The notes under the pieces: generated by a model
The model's input: only the letters and a program-made list of their open reading frames with translations
Database searches by the model: none
What the model was told of the DNA's origin: nothing
In this document: one piece after another, positions 32,127 to 40,873 of the stretch
Layout of the letters: each line of letters opens with the position of its first letter
Position numbering within the stretch: the first letter of the stretch is position 1
Position numbers and translations under genes: made by a program
Assembly (NCBI RefSeq): GCF_034497705.1
Contig: NZ_JAXRUV010000001.1
Location: 248,001 to 312,000, forward strand
DNA length: 64,000 bases
Origin: Marinococcus luteus_A
GTDB lineage: Bacteria > Bacillota > Bacilli > Bacillales > Marinococcaceae
Direction of reading: 5' to 3'

Positions 32127-34007
32127 ATGCGAAAATTACCCATGAGGCGTTCTAAATTAGTCGGGACAGAAGGACCAGGATCTTTAGTGATTAGTCCTGA
32201 AGGAGAAACAGCTGTTGTAGGGGCTTTGGACCTTTGGTTTAAAGACCATAAAGGAAACAAAGCAAAAAACATTGAAGAATTTGCAGTAAATGAACCGCGT
32301 TTAAAAGCAATTTTAAAAGTGGATAAATTTTATAAGCCGCCTGAATATAGAAGAAATTCGAGAAATGCTATGGAAATTATAGCTAACAGTAATCTAATAA
32401 TCCCTTTAATGCGCTTTCCAAAATGGCATTATTGTAACGTATGTAAATCATTAAAGGAATTAGAACTTGATCAAACTTCAGTATATTTAGATTGTTTTCA
32501 CTGTGGATCAAAAAGATATTTTAAACAAGTACCCTTTGTAGTCATTTGTGAAAATGGTCATTTGTCTGATTTTCCTTGGCAAAAATGGGTCCATGGCCAT
32601 GAGAACAGTAGTTGTGAGGGAAACTTAAAAATTCGAATGGGTGGAGGTACAACACTTGATTCATGGAGAATAGAATGTGAAAAATGTAAAAGTATTCGAG
32701 GATTAAAAGGGGTAACTTCATCATACGATGGTAAAGATGGTAAAAATATGACAAGTAATTTAGGAGAATCGTTAAACCAAAAAAAACCTGATAAGTATAC
32801 ATGTGAAGGCGAAAGGCCATGGTGTGGAGAAGATAAAGAAGAATGTACTGCAGCTCCAGTAGCAATTCTGCGAAATTCAATAAGTGTATATATGGCAAAG
32901 AAAATCAGTGCCTTAGCAATACCAGGTGATTATAATGAAAATGTTGATCTAATCGTAGCAAAAGTTCTATCTCCAGCTAAGCATTTATTTCGAGAGAATC
33001 TTGCACTCATAGATAAGCTAGATAAAAAAATCGAATATATAAAATCAAATCTTAGATTTGAACTAAAAGAAGAGGTCACAGATGAAGATATACAAAAATC
33101 ATTATGGTATATAGAATCTGGAGTAGAATACGAATATACAGATGAAGAATTAGAAAAACCTGATTCAATAATTAAACAAAAAGAATTTGATAAACTCATT
33201 TCCACGGTAAGTTCAGCAGAATTAAAAGTCAAGCCTGAATGGGAGTATTCAAAAGAAATTGCATTAGAAAATAGTTACTACAAACCGTATATAGAACGTT
33301 TATCTAGGGTTACGAGGTTAAAAGAAACAACAGCCTTATATGGGTTTGATCGTAAAGATTTTAAAGTTAATAATGATTTCAAAAGTTACTTTCCTTCTCT
33401 CTACAAGGATTATCAAAATTCTTATGAAAAGTGGCTGCCAGTAAACGAAGTATATGGAGAAGGAATTTTTTTGCAATTAAATCAAAAAAAAATAATGGAA
33501 TGGGAAGAATCAGAAGAAGTTAAAAAATACTTTCAACGTTACCTCCGGCGTGTAGCCCATATCGACCATCGTAACGAGAAAATTCTTAAGCCAAGAAATA
33601 TAATGCTTCACACTTTGTCCCATTTTCTAATTGAAGAGTTTGCAAATCTTTGTGGTTACAATAGTGCAGCAATTAAAGAAAGACTTTATTTAGATGAGGG
33701 TGAAGCAGGGGTATTAATTTATATCTCAGCCGGAGATTCAGAAGGGACTTTAGGAGGGCTAGTAAGGTTAGGGTTACAAGAAAAATTTTTTCCTATATTA
33801 GACAAAGCAAAAAATAAAGCAAGATGGTGCAGTTCTGATCCTGTTTGTACTGAGATCGGGAAAGACCATGGACAAGGCGTGAATAATCTCAATGGTTCTG
33901 CTTGCTATAATTGCTCTTATATTCCAGAAACCTCATGTGAATATTGGAATCTATATTTAGATAGAAATTTACTTATTGACCCAAGAGTTGGTTATTTTAA
34001 AGATTAA
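32127..34007 (+). CDS. drmB: DrmB-like DISARM protein (DUF1998)
   Basis: Partner of DrmA, 626 residues. Several Cys pairs mark zinc sites: HYCNVCKSL (near 103), CFHCGS, CEKCKS, and a C-terminal SDPVCTEIG with ACYNCSYIPETSCEY, the late cluster typical of DUF1998. HTLSHFLIEEF and YISAGDSEGTLGGL are also typical of this domain. The ATG starts on the base after the drmA stop, with GGGGGAAGACG as ribosome site, so the two are translationally coupled. A strong hairpin follows. Confidence 0.87.
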   Translation: MRKLPMRRSKLVGTEGPGSLVISPEGETAVVGALDLWFKDHKGNKAKNIEEFAVNEPRLKAILKVDKFYKPPEYRRNSRNAMEIIANSNLIIPLMRFPKWHYCNVCKSLKELELDQTSVYLDCFHCGSKRYFKQVPFVVICENGHLSDFPWQKWVHGHENSSCEGNLKIRMGGGTTLDSWRIECEKCKSIRGLKGVTSSYDGKDGKNMTSNLGESLNQKKPDKYTCEGERPWCGEDKEECTAAPVAILRNSISVYMAKKISALAIPGDYNENVDLIVAKVLSPAKHLFRENLALIDKLDKKIEYIKSNLRFELKEEVTDEDIQKSLWYIESGVEYEYTDEELEKPDSIIKQKEFDKLISTVSSAELKVKPEWEYSKEIALENSYYKPYIERLSRVTRLKETTALYGFDRKDFKVNNDFKSYFPSLYKDYQNSYEKWLPVNEVYGEGIFLQLNQKKIMEWEESEEVKKYFQRYLRRVAHIDHRNEKILKPRNIMLHTLSHFLIEEFANLCGYNSAAIKERLYLDEGEAGVLIYISAGDSEGTLGGLVRLGLQEKFFPILDKAKNKARWCSSDPVCTEIGKDHGQGVNNLNGSACYNCSYIPETSCEYWNLYLDRNLLIDPRVGYFKD

Positions 34008-34640
34008 TAAATGATTTTACAATAATAAACAAGAAATTCGCATATATTAAGTATGCGAATTTCTTGTTTAAGGTACAAATGGTAAAAGAGGATTGTTTAT
34101 GAAATTTTCAAAATTACTATCTGTTCGTCTAGATTGATCCTATTATAATGAAAAGCCTAACTTGTTTATCAAGGTAATTTGATGAAGGTAATTGTATAAA
34201 CAACCAGGAGTAATGTTAGCAGTTCCTTATTCTTAATGAAGTTGAAACAAATTATTAATGTTTTATTTTTCGCTAGAGAAAGTAGTACTTTTAGTAAAAT
34301 CATAAAGACGTAAGTTTTTCTTTTTTGTAATAAATTGTTCAAATTAAATTTTTTATAAATAATAGGATGTTTTTACCTTGTTACTAAAATGTATATAATA
34401 AATAGATTATTAGAAAAACCTATTGCTAAAATCAAATGAACTTATTTCTAGTAACTTTTGTGGTATTATAATTAATGTGAGAAAGACTTTTGTTTTTAGA
34501 TATTTTGGTCCTTCACATAAGGATTTTTTATATTTTAAACTTAACAGTGCACACTATTTGAACGAAGCGGTTTCTATAGTGATTATATAATATATCAGAA
34601 TTGGGCACTTTTCGTGTGAAGCTGCTCGGGAGGTTTTATA
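34008..34640 (+). other. 633-base AT-rich gap with a long terminator hairpin
   Basis: A perfect 18-bp inverted repeat (arms 34027-34044 and 34052-34069, loop TATTAAG) right after drmB should terminate the DISARM transcript in either direction. The remaining 560 bases have no ORF of note; a TATAAT at 34586-34591 lies 50 bases before the methyltransferase start but lacks a well-spaced -35. I see no RNA gene or repeat in it. Confidence 0.6.
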
Positions 34641-36785
34641 GTGGTTAAAGTTGAAGAAAGAGGCAGAGGTAAGTTTAAGCCTGCGCCAGAATATAAACAA
34701 GAAGAAGTTAAGGCTGTCTTGCTCGACAGAATTAATAAAGAAAGAGAACTACATATTGAAGATGAACTAGATTATGATATTGAAAAATTAGAATATAAAA
34801 GTCAAAAAGCGAACGTGATTAGTCTTTTTAGTGGCGCAGGGGGACTAGATTTAGGCTTAGAATTGGCTGGTTTAGATGTTAAATTAGGTAAAGATGAAGT
34901 AAACCAGGTTTTTTCAAACAAGACTTTATTTGATGAAGTTAGGGAAGAGAGTGTCTTTAACCATGTTTATGCCAATGATTTATTTAAAGAAGCATTAGAG
35001 ACCTACAATAAAAACTTCAATAAAGGCGTGTTTACGCATTATAAGGATATTAAAAAAGTGGCCAAAATACCAAATGCCGATATTATAGTCGGCGGTCCAC
35101 CATGCCCAGGCTACTCTAGTGCTGGTCCAAGGTTGGTAGATGATCCGCGAAACTTTTTATATGTCCACTATATAAGAGCTTTAATGCAAGCTCAACCAAA
35201 GTTTTTCATCCTCGAAAATGTAAAGGGCATGCTAAATTTAGCAAAGGGAGAAGTATTTAAACAAATCAAAGAAGATTTCGAAGCAACTGGTTACAGAATT
35301 CATTATAAATTAGTTAATGCCAAAGATTACGGTATACCTCAGTCAAGAGAAAGAGTATTTCTAGTAGGAGTTCGGGAGGATATAGATTTTACCTATGAAT
35401 TTCCAGAACCTACACATGGAGAAGGAATGCTTTTTAAGCCCTATGTTACATTAAGAGAGGCAATCAGTGACTTAGAAGACGACCCTGGTCAATACTTTGA
35501 AGGCTCGTACTCCACTATATTTATGAGTAGGAACAGAAAAAAATCCTGGGAAGAACCAAGTTTTACTATCCAAGCCTCTGGGAGGCAAGCTCCCCTTCAT
35601 CCATCTGGAGAGCCTATGAAAAAAGTAGATAAAGATCAATGGATTTTCCCTGATGGTGAAGAAAATAATAGAAGATTATCAGTGAGGGAAATTGCCCGCA
35701 TCCAAACATTCCCTGATTGGTTTGAATTTAGTCCTGAAGATACAGAAAAAAGCACTGCATTAGATAAAAAATATAAACAAATAGGAAATGCAGTACCAGT
35801 ACAATTAGCTAGAGTAATTGCCGGTCCTATTGCAGAATGGTTTTATTATAATCAAATTGAGGAAAAAAGCAGTACACGAAACTCGGGGGTTCCGATAATG
35901 CCAGAAACAAACGTGCTATTAGCTCTGAAAAATATTCTTCAACAAAATATGATTTCCTTGGAAAACACTGCATATTTTAAAAATAAAAATAGAGCAAACT
36001 CATTAGGTGATTTGTTAGAGGCTTTCGTTAAAGATGCCTTTTGTGGAGAAAGCATAAATGTAACAGAAAAAAAAGAGAGAGAAAATATCCATAGACAGTA
36101 TTTCAGTTATCTTGGGAATTCGAATAACCCGCCTGACTTTATAATTAGAGATGGTCCGGGTGTAGAAGTTAAAAAGATTGAAGATAGTTCAGAGACTAGG
36201 TCTTCTTATTCTCAAATCGCGTTAAATAGTTCGCATCCTAAAAAATTTCTTTATAGTGATGACTCAAGAATTACTAAAGAATGTAAAGAATGTGAAAAAG
36301 ATAACGGCGGATGGGAAAAAAAAGAAATGATCTATGTTATAGGAAATGTTTATGAGGAGCAAATTTCGTCATTGTGGTTTGTATATGGGGATTGTTTTTG
36401 TGCGGAAAACTCTACTTATGAACAAATAACTGAACGTATTAAAAACGAAATTCGGCAAATAAATAATATAAATTTTGAAGATACTAATGAGTTAGGAAAA
36501 GTAAAGCAAATTGGTCCTTTGAATAATTCGGATTTAAGAATTAGAGGAATGTGGAATATTGAACATCCAGCAGAAACCTTTGGGGAAATTGTCGATGATC
36601 AGCCTGGTATCAATTTCTATGTATTGATGAGAAAAGATACTTTTAAAAAATTGGATATACCACCAGATCTTGAAGAATTTATAAAATCAGAAGCGTTAAA
36701 TAGAAAAGAAGTAAAAATAAAAGAACCAGATGAGCCGAATGAGGAATTTGAAGCGGTATTATATAGTGCAGTTTTAAACAATTAA
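34641..36785 (+). CDS. Cytosine-C5 DNA methyltransferase fused to NgoPII-like restriction endonuclease
   Basis: A 714-residue bifunctional restriction-modification protein. Residues 58-400 are a C5-methyltransferase: FSGAGG (motif I, 63-68), GGPPCPGYS with catalytic Cys155 (IV), ENVKG (VI), QSRERV (VIII), GNAVPV (X). The target-recognition region (GSYSTIFMSRNR, FTIQASGRQAPLHP) closely resembles M.HaeIII/M.NgoPII, which modify GGCC. Residues about 430-714 resemble R.NgoPII: LGDLLEAFVKDAF, NNPPDFIIRDG-x3-EVKKIE (PD-ExK core), SLWFVYGDCF. GTG at 34641 after GGGAGGTTTTATA. It may also act as the DISARM modifier. The specificity is inference from resemblance. Confidence 0.82.
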   Translation: MVKVEERGRGKFKPAPEYKQEEVKAVLLDRINKERELHIEDELDYDIEKLEYKSQKANVISLFSGAGGLDLGLELAGLDVKLGKDEVNQVFSNKTLFDEVREESVFNHVYANDLFKEALETYNKNFNKGVFTHYKDIKKVAKIPNADIIVGGPPCPGYSSAGPRLVDDPRNFLYVHYIRALMQAQPKFFILENVKGMLNLAKGEVFKQIKEDFEATGYRIHYKLVNAKDYGIPQSRERVFLVGVREDIDFTYEFPEPTHGEGMLFKPYVTLREAISDLEDDPGQYFEGSYSTIFMSRNRKKSWEEPSFTIQASGRQAPLHPSGEPMKKVDKDQWIFPDGEENNRRLSVREIARIQTFPDWFEFSPEDTEKSTALDKKYKQIGNAVPVQLARVIAGPIAEWFYYNQIEEKSSTRNSGVPIMPETNVLLALKNILQQNMISLENTAYFKNKNRANSLGDLLEAFVKDAFCGESINVTEKKERENIHRQYFSYLGNSNNPPDFIIRDGPGVEVKKIEDSSETRSSYSQIALNSSHPKKFLYSDDSRITKECKECEKDNGGWEKKEMIYVIGNVYEEQISSLWFVYGDCFCAENSTYEQITERIKNEIRQINNINFEDTNELGKVKQIGPLNNSDLRIRGMWNIEHPAETFGEIVDDQPGINFYVLMRKDTFKKLDIPPDLEEFIKSEALNRKEVKIKEPDEPNEEFEAVLYSAVLNN

Positions 36786-37248
36786 TATATTTATACCAAT
36801 GGAGATTCAGCTATTTGCGGATCTCCATTTTTCAATTCAAATAATAATTAACAAAACTATCCTTATATTTAAAAAAAATATATAAATTTATAATTAAAGT
36901 TTTAGAATAATCACAAGAAAATTAGGTGATTTATACTTGATATTATTTAAGTGCCTAGATATCGAAGATCACAACGGCTTTTGTCTCGAATAAAAAGCTA
37001 CTAATTGTTTTTGAAAAATTTAGAAGTTATTGTTTATTTTGAGAATATCCGATTGTAAAATCAAGCTAGATAATGAAAAATCAATAGAATTAAATAAAAA
37101 AAATTTTTAACCGATAAACAATATAATGACATTGCAATATTTTTGCTAAGAAAACTAATATATAAAGAATAATTGCAATATGTTAAGTAGAGCTAGTGTG
37201 AATTTTGTTTAACACTTATTATATATCTCTTAAGGAAAGTGTGAATCT
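36786..37248 (+). other. AT-rich gap with terminator and a repeated ATTGCAATAT
   Basis: The stem AATGGAGAT/ATCTCCATT (36798-36829) with a T tract terminates the methyltransferase gene. Farther on, ATTGCAATAT occurs twice in direct orientation (37131-37140 and 37172-37181, 41 bases apart); its core ATTGCAAT is palindromic. These may be operator sites for the downstream gene. Nothing else is seen. Confidence 0.55.
36798..36832 (+). terminator. Terminator of the fused methyltransferase-endonuclease gene
   Basis: A 9-bp stem with a 14-base loop is followed by TTTTT, 13 bases after the stop codon. Confidence 0.8.
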
Positions 37249-38145
37249 ATGAAAGCCTACACAGAATTAGAAAAATATGTTGTTAATTTATTTTTGAAGG
37301 AAAAGTTCTTTATTTGGAAAGAAAAAAGATTTGAAGTGGATATAGTCGATAAGCCGCGCCCAAGAGGAAGCGGAGAATGTAAAACAGACGTATATGTAAG
37401 AGGTTTCAATAAATTTGAGGGGAATATCGAGTTGAAAATTTCTATAAAAAAAGAAAACAGCCAAGAATTTCAGGAGAATAAACTAACTCCTGAAGCAACA
37501 GAAAACTTACTTGGTGAAGATTGGGAAACTATCGTTAGAGATGCATCATACTCAATCAAAGAAAAATTTGAAAGTGTTCCTTTAATTTTCTTATCTCAAC
37601 GTGGTCATACAGATAGAAATTCTGTAACTATGGGGTGGAAATTAGAAATAACATCTAAGCCGAGAAATCTTTCCAGTAAATTAAAATTGAGCGATGAAGA
37701 TATCAAAGAGAGAGTCTATAAAGGCACTAAGTTACCAATTTCTAAAAAAGATTCAACAGTAAACGGTTCAGTAGTTTCAGGTAGCGGGATAGCTAATTAT
37801 ATGCTAATTACAGAAATTGATAAAATATCTACTGTACAAGATGTGCTTAATCAATTAATACTAATAGAGACTATGCCTATTGGTGACATGTATTTAGTTT
37901 TTACTGCAAACAATTGGAGAGTGGAAAAAGATAGCACTGATGGGCCGAGGTGCTTAGCTGTAAGGATAGAATGGGAAGAAAAAAATGGTCGCTTAATCCC
38001 TGCATTTATCTATGATCAACCTTTAAATTGTACTGGAAAAAAGAATAAAGAACATTTAAAGCTGATTTTTGACAAACTAGGCGTGCAATTACCTGATCAA
38101 TTAAATGAAGGTATGGTAGACAGCAGATATATCTACAGCAAATAA
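37249..38145 (+). CDS. Predicted PD-(D/E)XK restriction endonuclease
   Basis: This 298-residue protein is not one I recognise. Residues 38-75 contain PRGSGECKTDVYVRG followed by NIELKISIK, an acidic residue, a short strand and E-L-K arranged as in PD-(D/E)XK nucleases. It sits between a C5-methyltransferase/endonuclease fusion, a vsr gene and a second C5-methyltransferase. It could therefore be the restriction partner of the second methyltransferase. ATG at 37249 after AAGGAAAGTGTGAATCT. A strong terminator follows. Confidence 0.55.
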   Translation: MKAYTELEKYVVNLFLKEKFFIWKEKRFEVDIVDKPRPRGSGECKTDVYVRGFNKFEGNIELKISIKKENSQEFQENKLTPEATENLLGEDWETIVRDASYSIKEKFESVPLIFLSQRGHTDRNSVTMGWKLEITSKPRNLSSKLKLSDEDIKERVYKGTKLPISKKDSTVNGSVVSGSGIANYMLITEIDKISTVQDVLNQLILIETMPIGDMYLVFTANNWRVEKDSTDGPRCLAVRIEWEEKNGRLIPAFIYDQPLNCTGKKNKEHLKLIFDKLGVQLPDQLNEGMVDSRYIYSK

Positions 38146-38180
38146 CAGTTTAAGAAGATTAGTGGCAGATTATATAGGGA

Positions 38181-38218
38181 AAATGATTAAGACCATTAAA
38201 TGGTCTTAATCATTTTTT
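38181..38218 (+). terminator. Terminator after the predicted endonuclease
   Basis: A perfect 15-bp stem (AAATGATTAAGACCA with its complement) closes on TTAAA and ends in a T run. It lies only 19 bases ahead of the vsr start. Confidence 0.9.
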
Positions 38219-38236
38219 ATTAAAGAAGGTGCTAAC

Positions 38237-38656
38237 ATAGAATTTAATACTAGCGATCAAAGAAGTAAAATAATGAAATCTATAAAATCACAATCGCAAC
38301 TTGAAAATGTAGTAACTAAAGAATTATGGAAAAGAGGTTGGCGTTTTAGAAAAAATACAAAAATGTTTGGTAAACCTGATATTTCGATAAAAAAATATAA
38401 AGTTGTTATATTTATTGATTCTTGCTTTTGGCATTTTTGTCCAATCCATGGAAGATATCCTAAGAAAAATTTAGAATACTGGGTGCCAAAGCTTGATAAA
38501 AATATTAAAAGAGATAAAGAAGTTACCGATCACTACGTTGAAAATGGTTGGAATATCCTAAGAATTTGGGAACACGAAGTGAAAGATGATTTTCATAATA
38601 CTTTAAATAAAATCGAGAACCATATTATAGAAGCAAAAAAACTGTTTAAACATTAA
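38237..38656 (+). CDS. vsr: Very short patch repair (Vsr) endonuclease, apparent AUA start
   Basis: Vsr nicks beside T:G mismatches left when 5-methylcytosine deaminates, so it belongs with the C5-methyltransferases here. Family motifs are clear: KPDISI, VIFIDSCFWHFCPIHG, KNLEYWVPKLDKNIKRD and GWNILRIWEHE. The first ATG is 38273, but the conserved N-terminal SDQRSKIM precedes and includes it, in frame. Going upstream, the frame reaches ATA at 38237, 7 bases after GAAGG (38225-38229), giving 139 residues. No ATG, GTG or TTG lies in between. Either AUA is used or the ATG has mutated and a shorter, weaker start at 38273 is used. Confidence 0.85.
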   Translation: MEFNTSDQRSKIMKSIKSQSQLENVVTKELWKRGWRFRKNTKMFGKPDISIKKYKVVIFIDSCFWHFCPIHGRYPKKNLEYWVPKLDKNIKRDKEVTDHYVENGWNILRIWEHEVKDDFHNTLNKIENHIIEAKKLFKH

Positions 38657-38684
38657 ATCACATGGTGTTTAAACAGTTTTTTTG
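38641..38684 (+). terminator. vsr terminator
   Basis: ACTGTTTAAAC and GTTTAAACAGT pair around the vsr stop region, followed by seven T. The upstream arm lies within the last codons of vsr. Confidence 0.82.
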
Positions 38685-38718
38685 TCAATTTTAAATCCGC
38701 CAAGTTTTAATACTTCCT

Positions 38719-39897
38719 TTACCCCGAAATTTTAAGATAGTTAGCTATTGGAAGAGAAATAACTTTAGCTAGAGAAATTGGGACAGCATTACCTATTTGT
38801 TTATAAACCTTATCAATACGGCCATTTTTAGAAGTTTTTTTATTTTCCCCCATACTAAACTCAAACCAATCAGGAAAAGTTTGGATTCTTGCAACTTCTT
38901 TTATAGATAAGCGCCTGTGCTCATTTATACTATCAGGGAATTCCCATAAATCTTTATTAATCTTGCGCATAGGTTCTCCACTAGGGTGTAGTGGGGCTTG
39001 GCGCCCACTTGCTTGAATCGTAAAACTTTGCTCGTGCCAGCTCCTTTTACGGTTCCGGCTCATATACATGGAAGAATAACCGCCTTGATAAAAAAAGCCC
39101 GGGTCAGTTTCAATATCTCCTATGGCATCTTTAAGTGTTACATAAGGTTTTAATCCTGCTTTTGGTCCATGAGTAGGTTCAGGAAAAGAATAATGGAAAT
39201 CTAAATCAGTACGAACGCCTACAATGATCACTCTTTCGCGTGTCTGGGGAACACCGAAATCTCTAGCGTTTAACAGTTTTGTTTTCACATTATAGCCTGC
39301 TGCTTCAAAATCTTCTTTAATTTGCTTAAAGACTTCCCCTCCGCCTAGTGTTAGCATCCCTTTAACATTTTCGGCAACGAAAAACTTGGGTTGTGTATCC
39401 ATCAGGCACCTAATGAAGTGCAGGTACAAGAAATTCCTTTCATCATCAACTAATCTAGGGCCAGCCTCCGAGAAACCAGGACACGGGAATCCCCCTAGCA
39501 CAATATCTGCTTTGGGAAATTCTTTTATTCTTTGAATGTTTTTAAGGTGGCAATAGGTAGAAGGGTGCATGTTAGATTTAAAAGTTTCTAAAGCTTCTGG
39601 AAAGATATCATTGGCGTAAATAGTACGAAATAAACTTTGGTCGCGAAATAATTGGTAATAGTTTTTAGACAAAAATGCTCTGGTCGCTGCTTTTTGTCCA
39701 AGTGTAGCTTCTATCCCAGCCAAGTCAAAGCCTAGGTCTAATCCACCTGCCCCAGAAAACAAGCTAACTATACTAAATTTAGTTTCACAAGAAGGTACTA
39801 CTTTTGAATAGTTTATAGGAGATTGGGATTCGGCTTTTAAACGCGCTTCATAGGATTTCATTTGCAAAATATTTTTGATTTCATTTTGTTTTTTCAT
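38719..39897 (-). CDS. Cytosine-C5 DNA methyltransferase
   Basis: Stand-alone C5-methyltransferase of 392 residues with FSGAGG (I), GGFPCPGFS with the catalytic Cys (IV), ENVKG (VI), QTRERV (VIII) and GNAVPI (X). It is clearly paralogous to the methyltransferase half of the 34.6 kb fusion, and its target-recognition region is nearly the same (MYMSRNRKRSW, FTIQASGRQAPLHPSGEP), so both probably methylate the same or overlapping sites. ATG at 39897 follows AGAGGGGCAAAAATT. A 21-bp near-palindrome lies just upstream. Convergent with vsr. It is another candidate for DISARM DrmMII. Confidence 0.9.
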   Translation of the reverse strand: MKKQNEIKNILQMKSYEARLKAESQSPINYSKVVPSCETKFSIVSLFSGAGGLDLGFDLAGIEATLGQKAATRAFLSKNYYQLFRDQSLFRTIYANDIFPEALETFKSNMHPSTYCHLKNIQRIKEFPKADIVLGGFPCPGFSEAGPRLVDDERNFLYLHFIRCLMDTQPKFFVAENVKGMLTLGGGEVFKQIKEDFEAAGYNVKTKLLNARDFGVPQTRERVIIVGVRTDLDFHYSFPEPTHGPKAGLKPYVTLKDAIGDIETDPGFFYQGGYSSMYMSRNRKRSWHEQSFTIQASGRQAPLHPSGEPMRKINKDLWEFPDSINEHRRLSIKEVARIQTFPDWFEFSMGENKKTSKNGRIDKVYKQIGNAVPISLAKVISLPIANYLKISG

Positions 39898-39934
39898 AAT
39901 TTTTGCCCCTCTACCCGTAGTTATTATTCATACA

Positions 39935-39955
39935 GAAGTATTCATTGATTACTTC
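39935..39955 (-). promoter_or_regulatory. 21-bp near-palindrome in the methyltransferase leader
   Basis: Arms GAAGTATTCA and TGATTACTTC pair with one mismatch around a central T, about 40-60 bases before the methyltransferase start. The half-site AAGTA/TACTT also occurs in the paired operator at 40882-40917. It could bind the neighbouring repressor or the methyltransferase itself. Confidence 0.5.
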
Positions 39956-40192
39956 AAAGAACAATAAAGTTAATGTATTTAACTATAGTAGAGGGACATT
40001 CACAAATAGAATCTATATACATAAGCCAAAAAGTTATAAAGAAATTCTCTAGGGGTTAACTAAAGATTTCTTCGAATCACGAATACATTAACTTAAACCA
40101 AAAGATAAATTTTCATCAATAATTTTATATTAGTTTTAACTCTGTTAACTAAATCTATTTCAAGATTAATAACTTCCTCCTTCCATTGAAAT

Positions 40193-40816
40193 TTATATGA
40201 CATGAAGAAATATTTGCACTACCTTGCCACGTAAAATGATCTCTCTCCGGGGAATAGTTATAGGCCTGTGATAGGCGTTGTCGGCAATTAGCAACGCAAT
40301 GGAAGAATTATCAGGGTAATATATTCGCCTCACGATCGCATTTTCTTGCTGAACATTTACAATAACGATATCCCCATCTTTAATGTTTTCATTTGGGGTT
40401 ACAATCAAAGAATCTTCTTTTTGAATGCGGCTATATCCTTTCATAGCGTCATCTTGTGCAATAAAAACAAACGTGCTATCTGGAAGTAGGTCCACATCAT
40501 CTGGCAGTTGCGTATACCGCATAACATAGTTTTCATTATCGGTGGAGACATCGTAAGGAAGCCTATTAAGAACCGGGATCGTCACTACCCCTTTAACCGA
40601 GTAAAAATCTATATGGGGGTCATAGCCAAGTAATTCATTGGGAGAGACAGAGAAGTATCTAGCCATTTTAATCAATCTATTTTGTCTGGGTTTTCGTTCA
40701 CCTAGTTCATACGAGGCTATAGTGGCTTGGGATAAATCAAGGTCTCTGGCTAGTTCAGCTTGAGATAAGCCTTTGTTAAAGCGATAAACTTTTAAAAATT
40801 GTCCGAAGTTAGGCAT
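40193..40816 (-). CDS. XRE repressor with S24/LexA-like domain, catalytic residues missing
   Basis: 207-residue CI/LexA-type repressor. Residues 6-65 are a helix-turn-helix (LSQAELARDLDLSQATIASYELGERKP). Residues about 80-205 are the S24 peptidase fold, but the usual G-D-S-M is D-D-A-M (Ala124 in place of the nucleophile Ser) and the general-base Lys of the TVKR strand is Arg163 (IVRRI). It should therefore dimerise but not cleave itself, so RecA would not inactivate it. The ATG at 40816 follows a weak AAATGAGG. Its promoter contains two ACTTWAAGT sites, which suggests autoregulation. Confidence 0.85.
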   Translation of the reverse strand: MPNFGQFLKVYRFNKGLSQAELARDLDLSQATIASYELGERKPRQNRLIKMARYFSVSPNELLGYDPHIDFYSVKGVVTIPVLNRLPYDVSTDNENYVMRYTQLPDDVDLLPDSTFVFIAQDDAMKGYSRIQKEDSLIVTPNENIKDGDIVIVNVQQENAIVRRIYYPDNSSIALLIADNAYHRPITIPRREIILRGKVVQIFLHVI

Positions 40817-40873
40817 AATTAAACCTCATTTCTTCAATCAAAACCAATCAATTAATTTTATTCGCTTGCTAAC

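Noticed and set aside
34559..34591. Promoter TTGAAC ... TATAAT before the methyltransferase fusion
   Set aside because: The spacing is 22 bases, outside the usable range, so only the -10 was mentioned.
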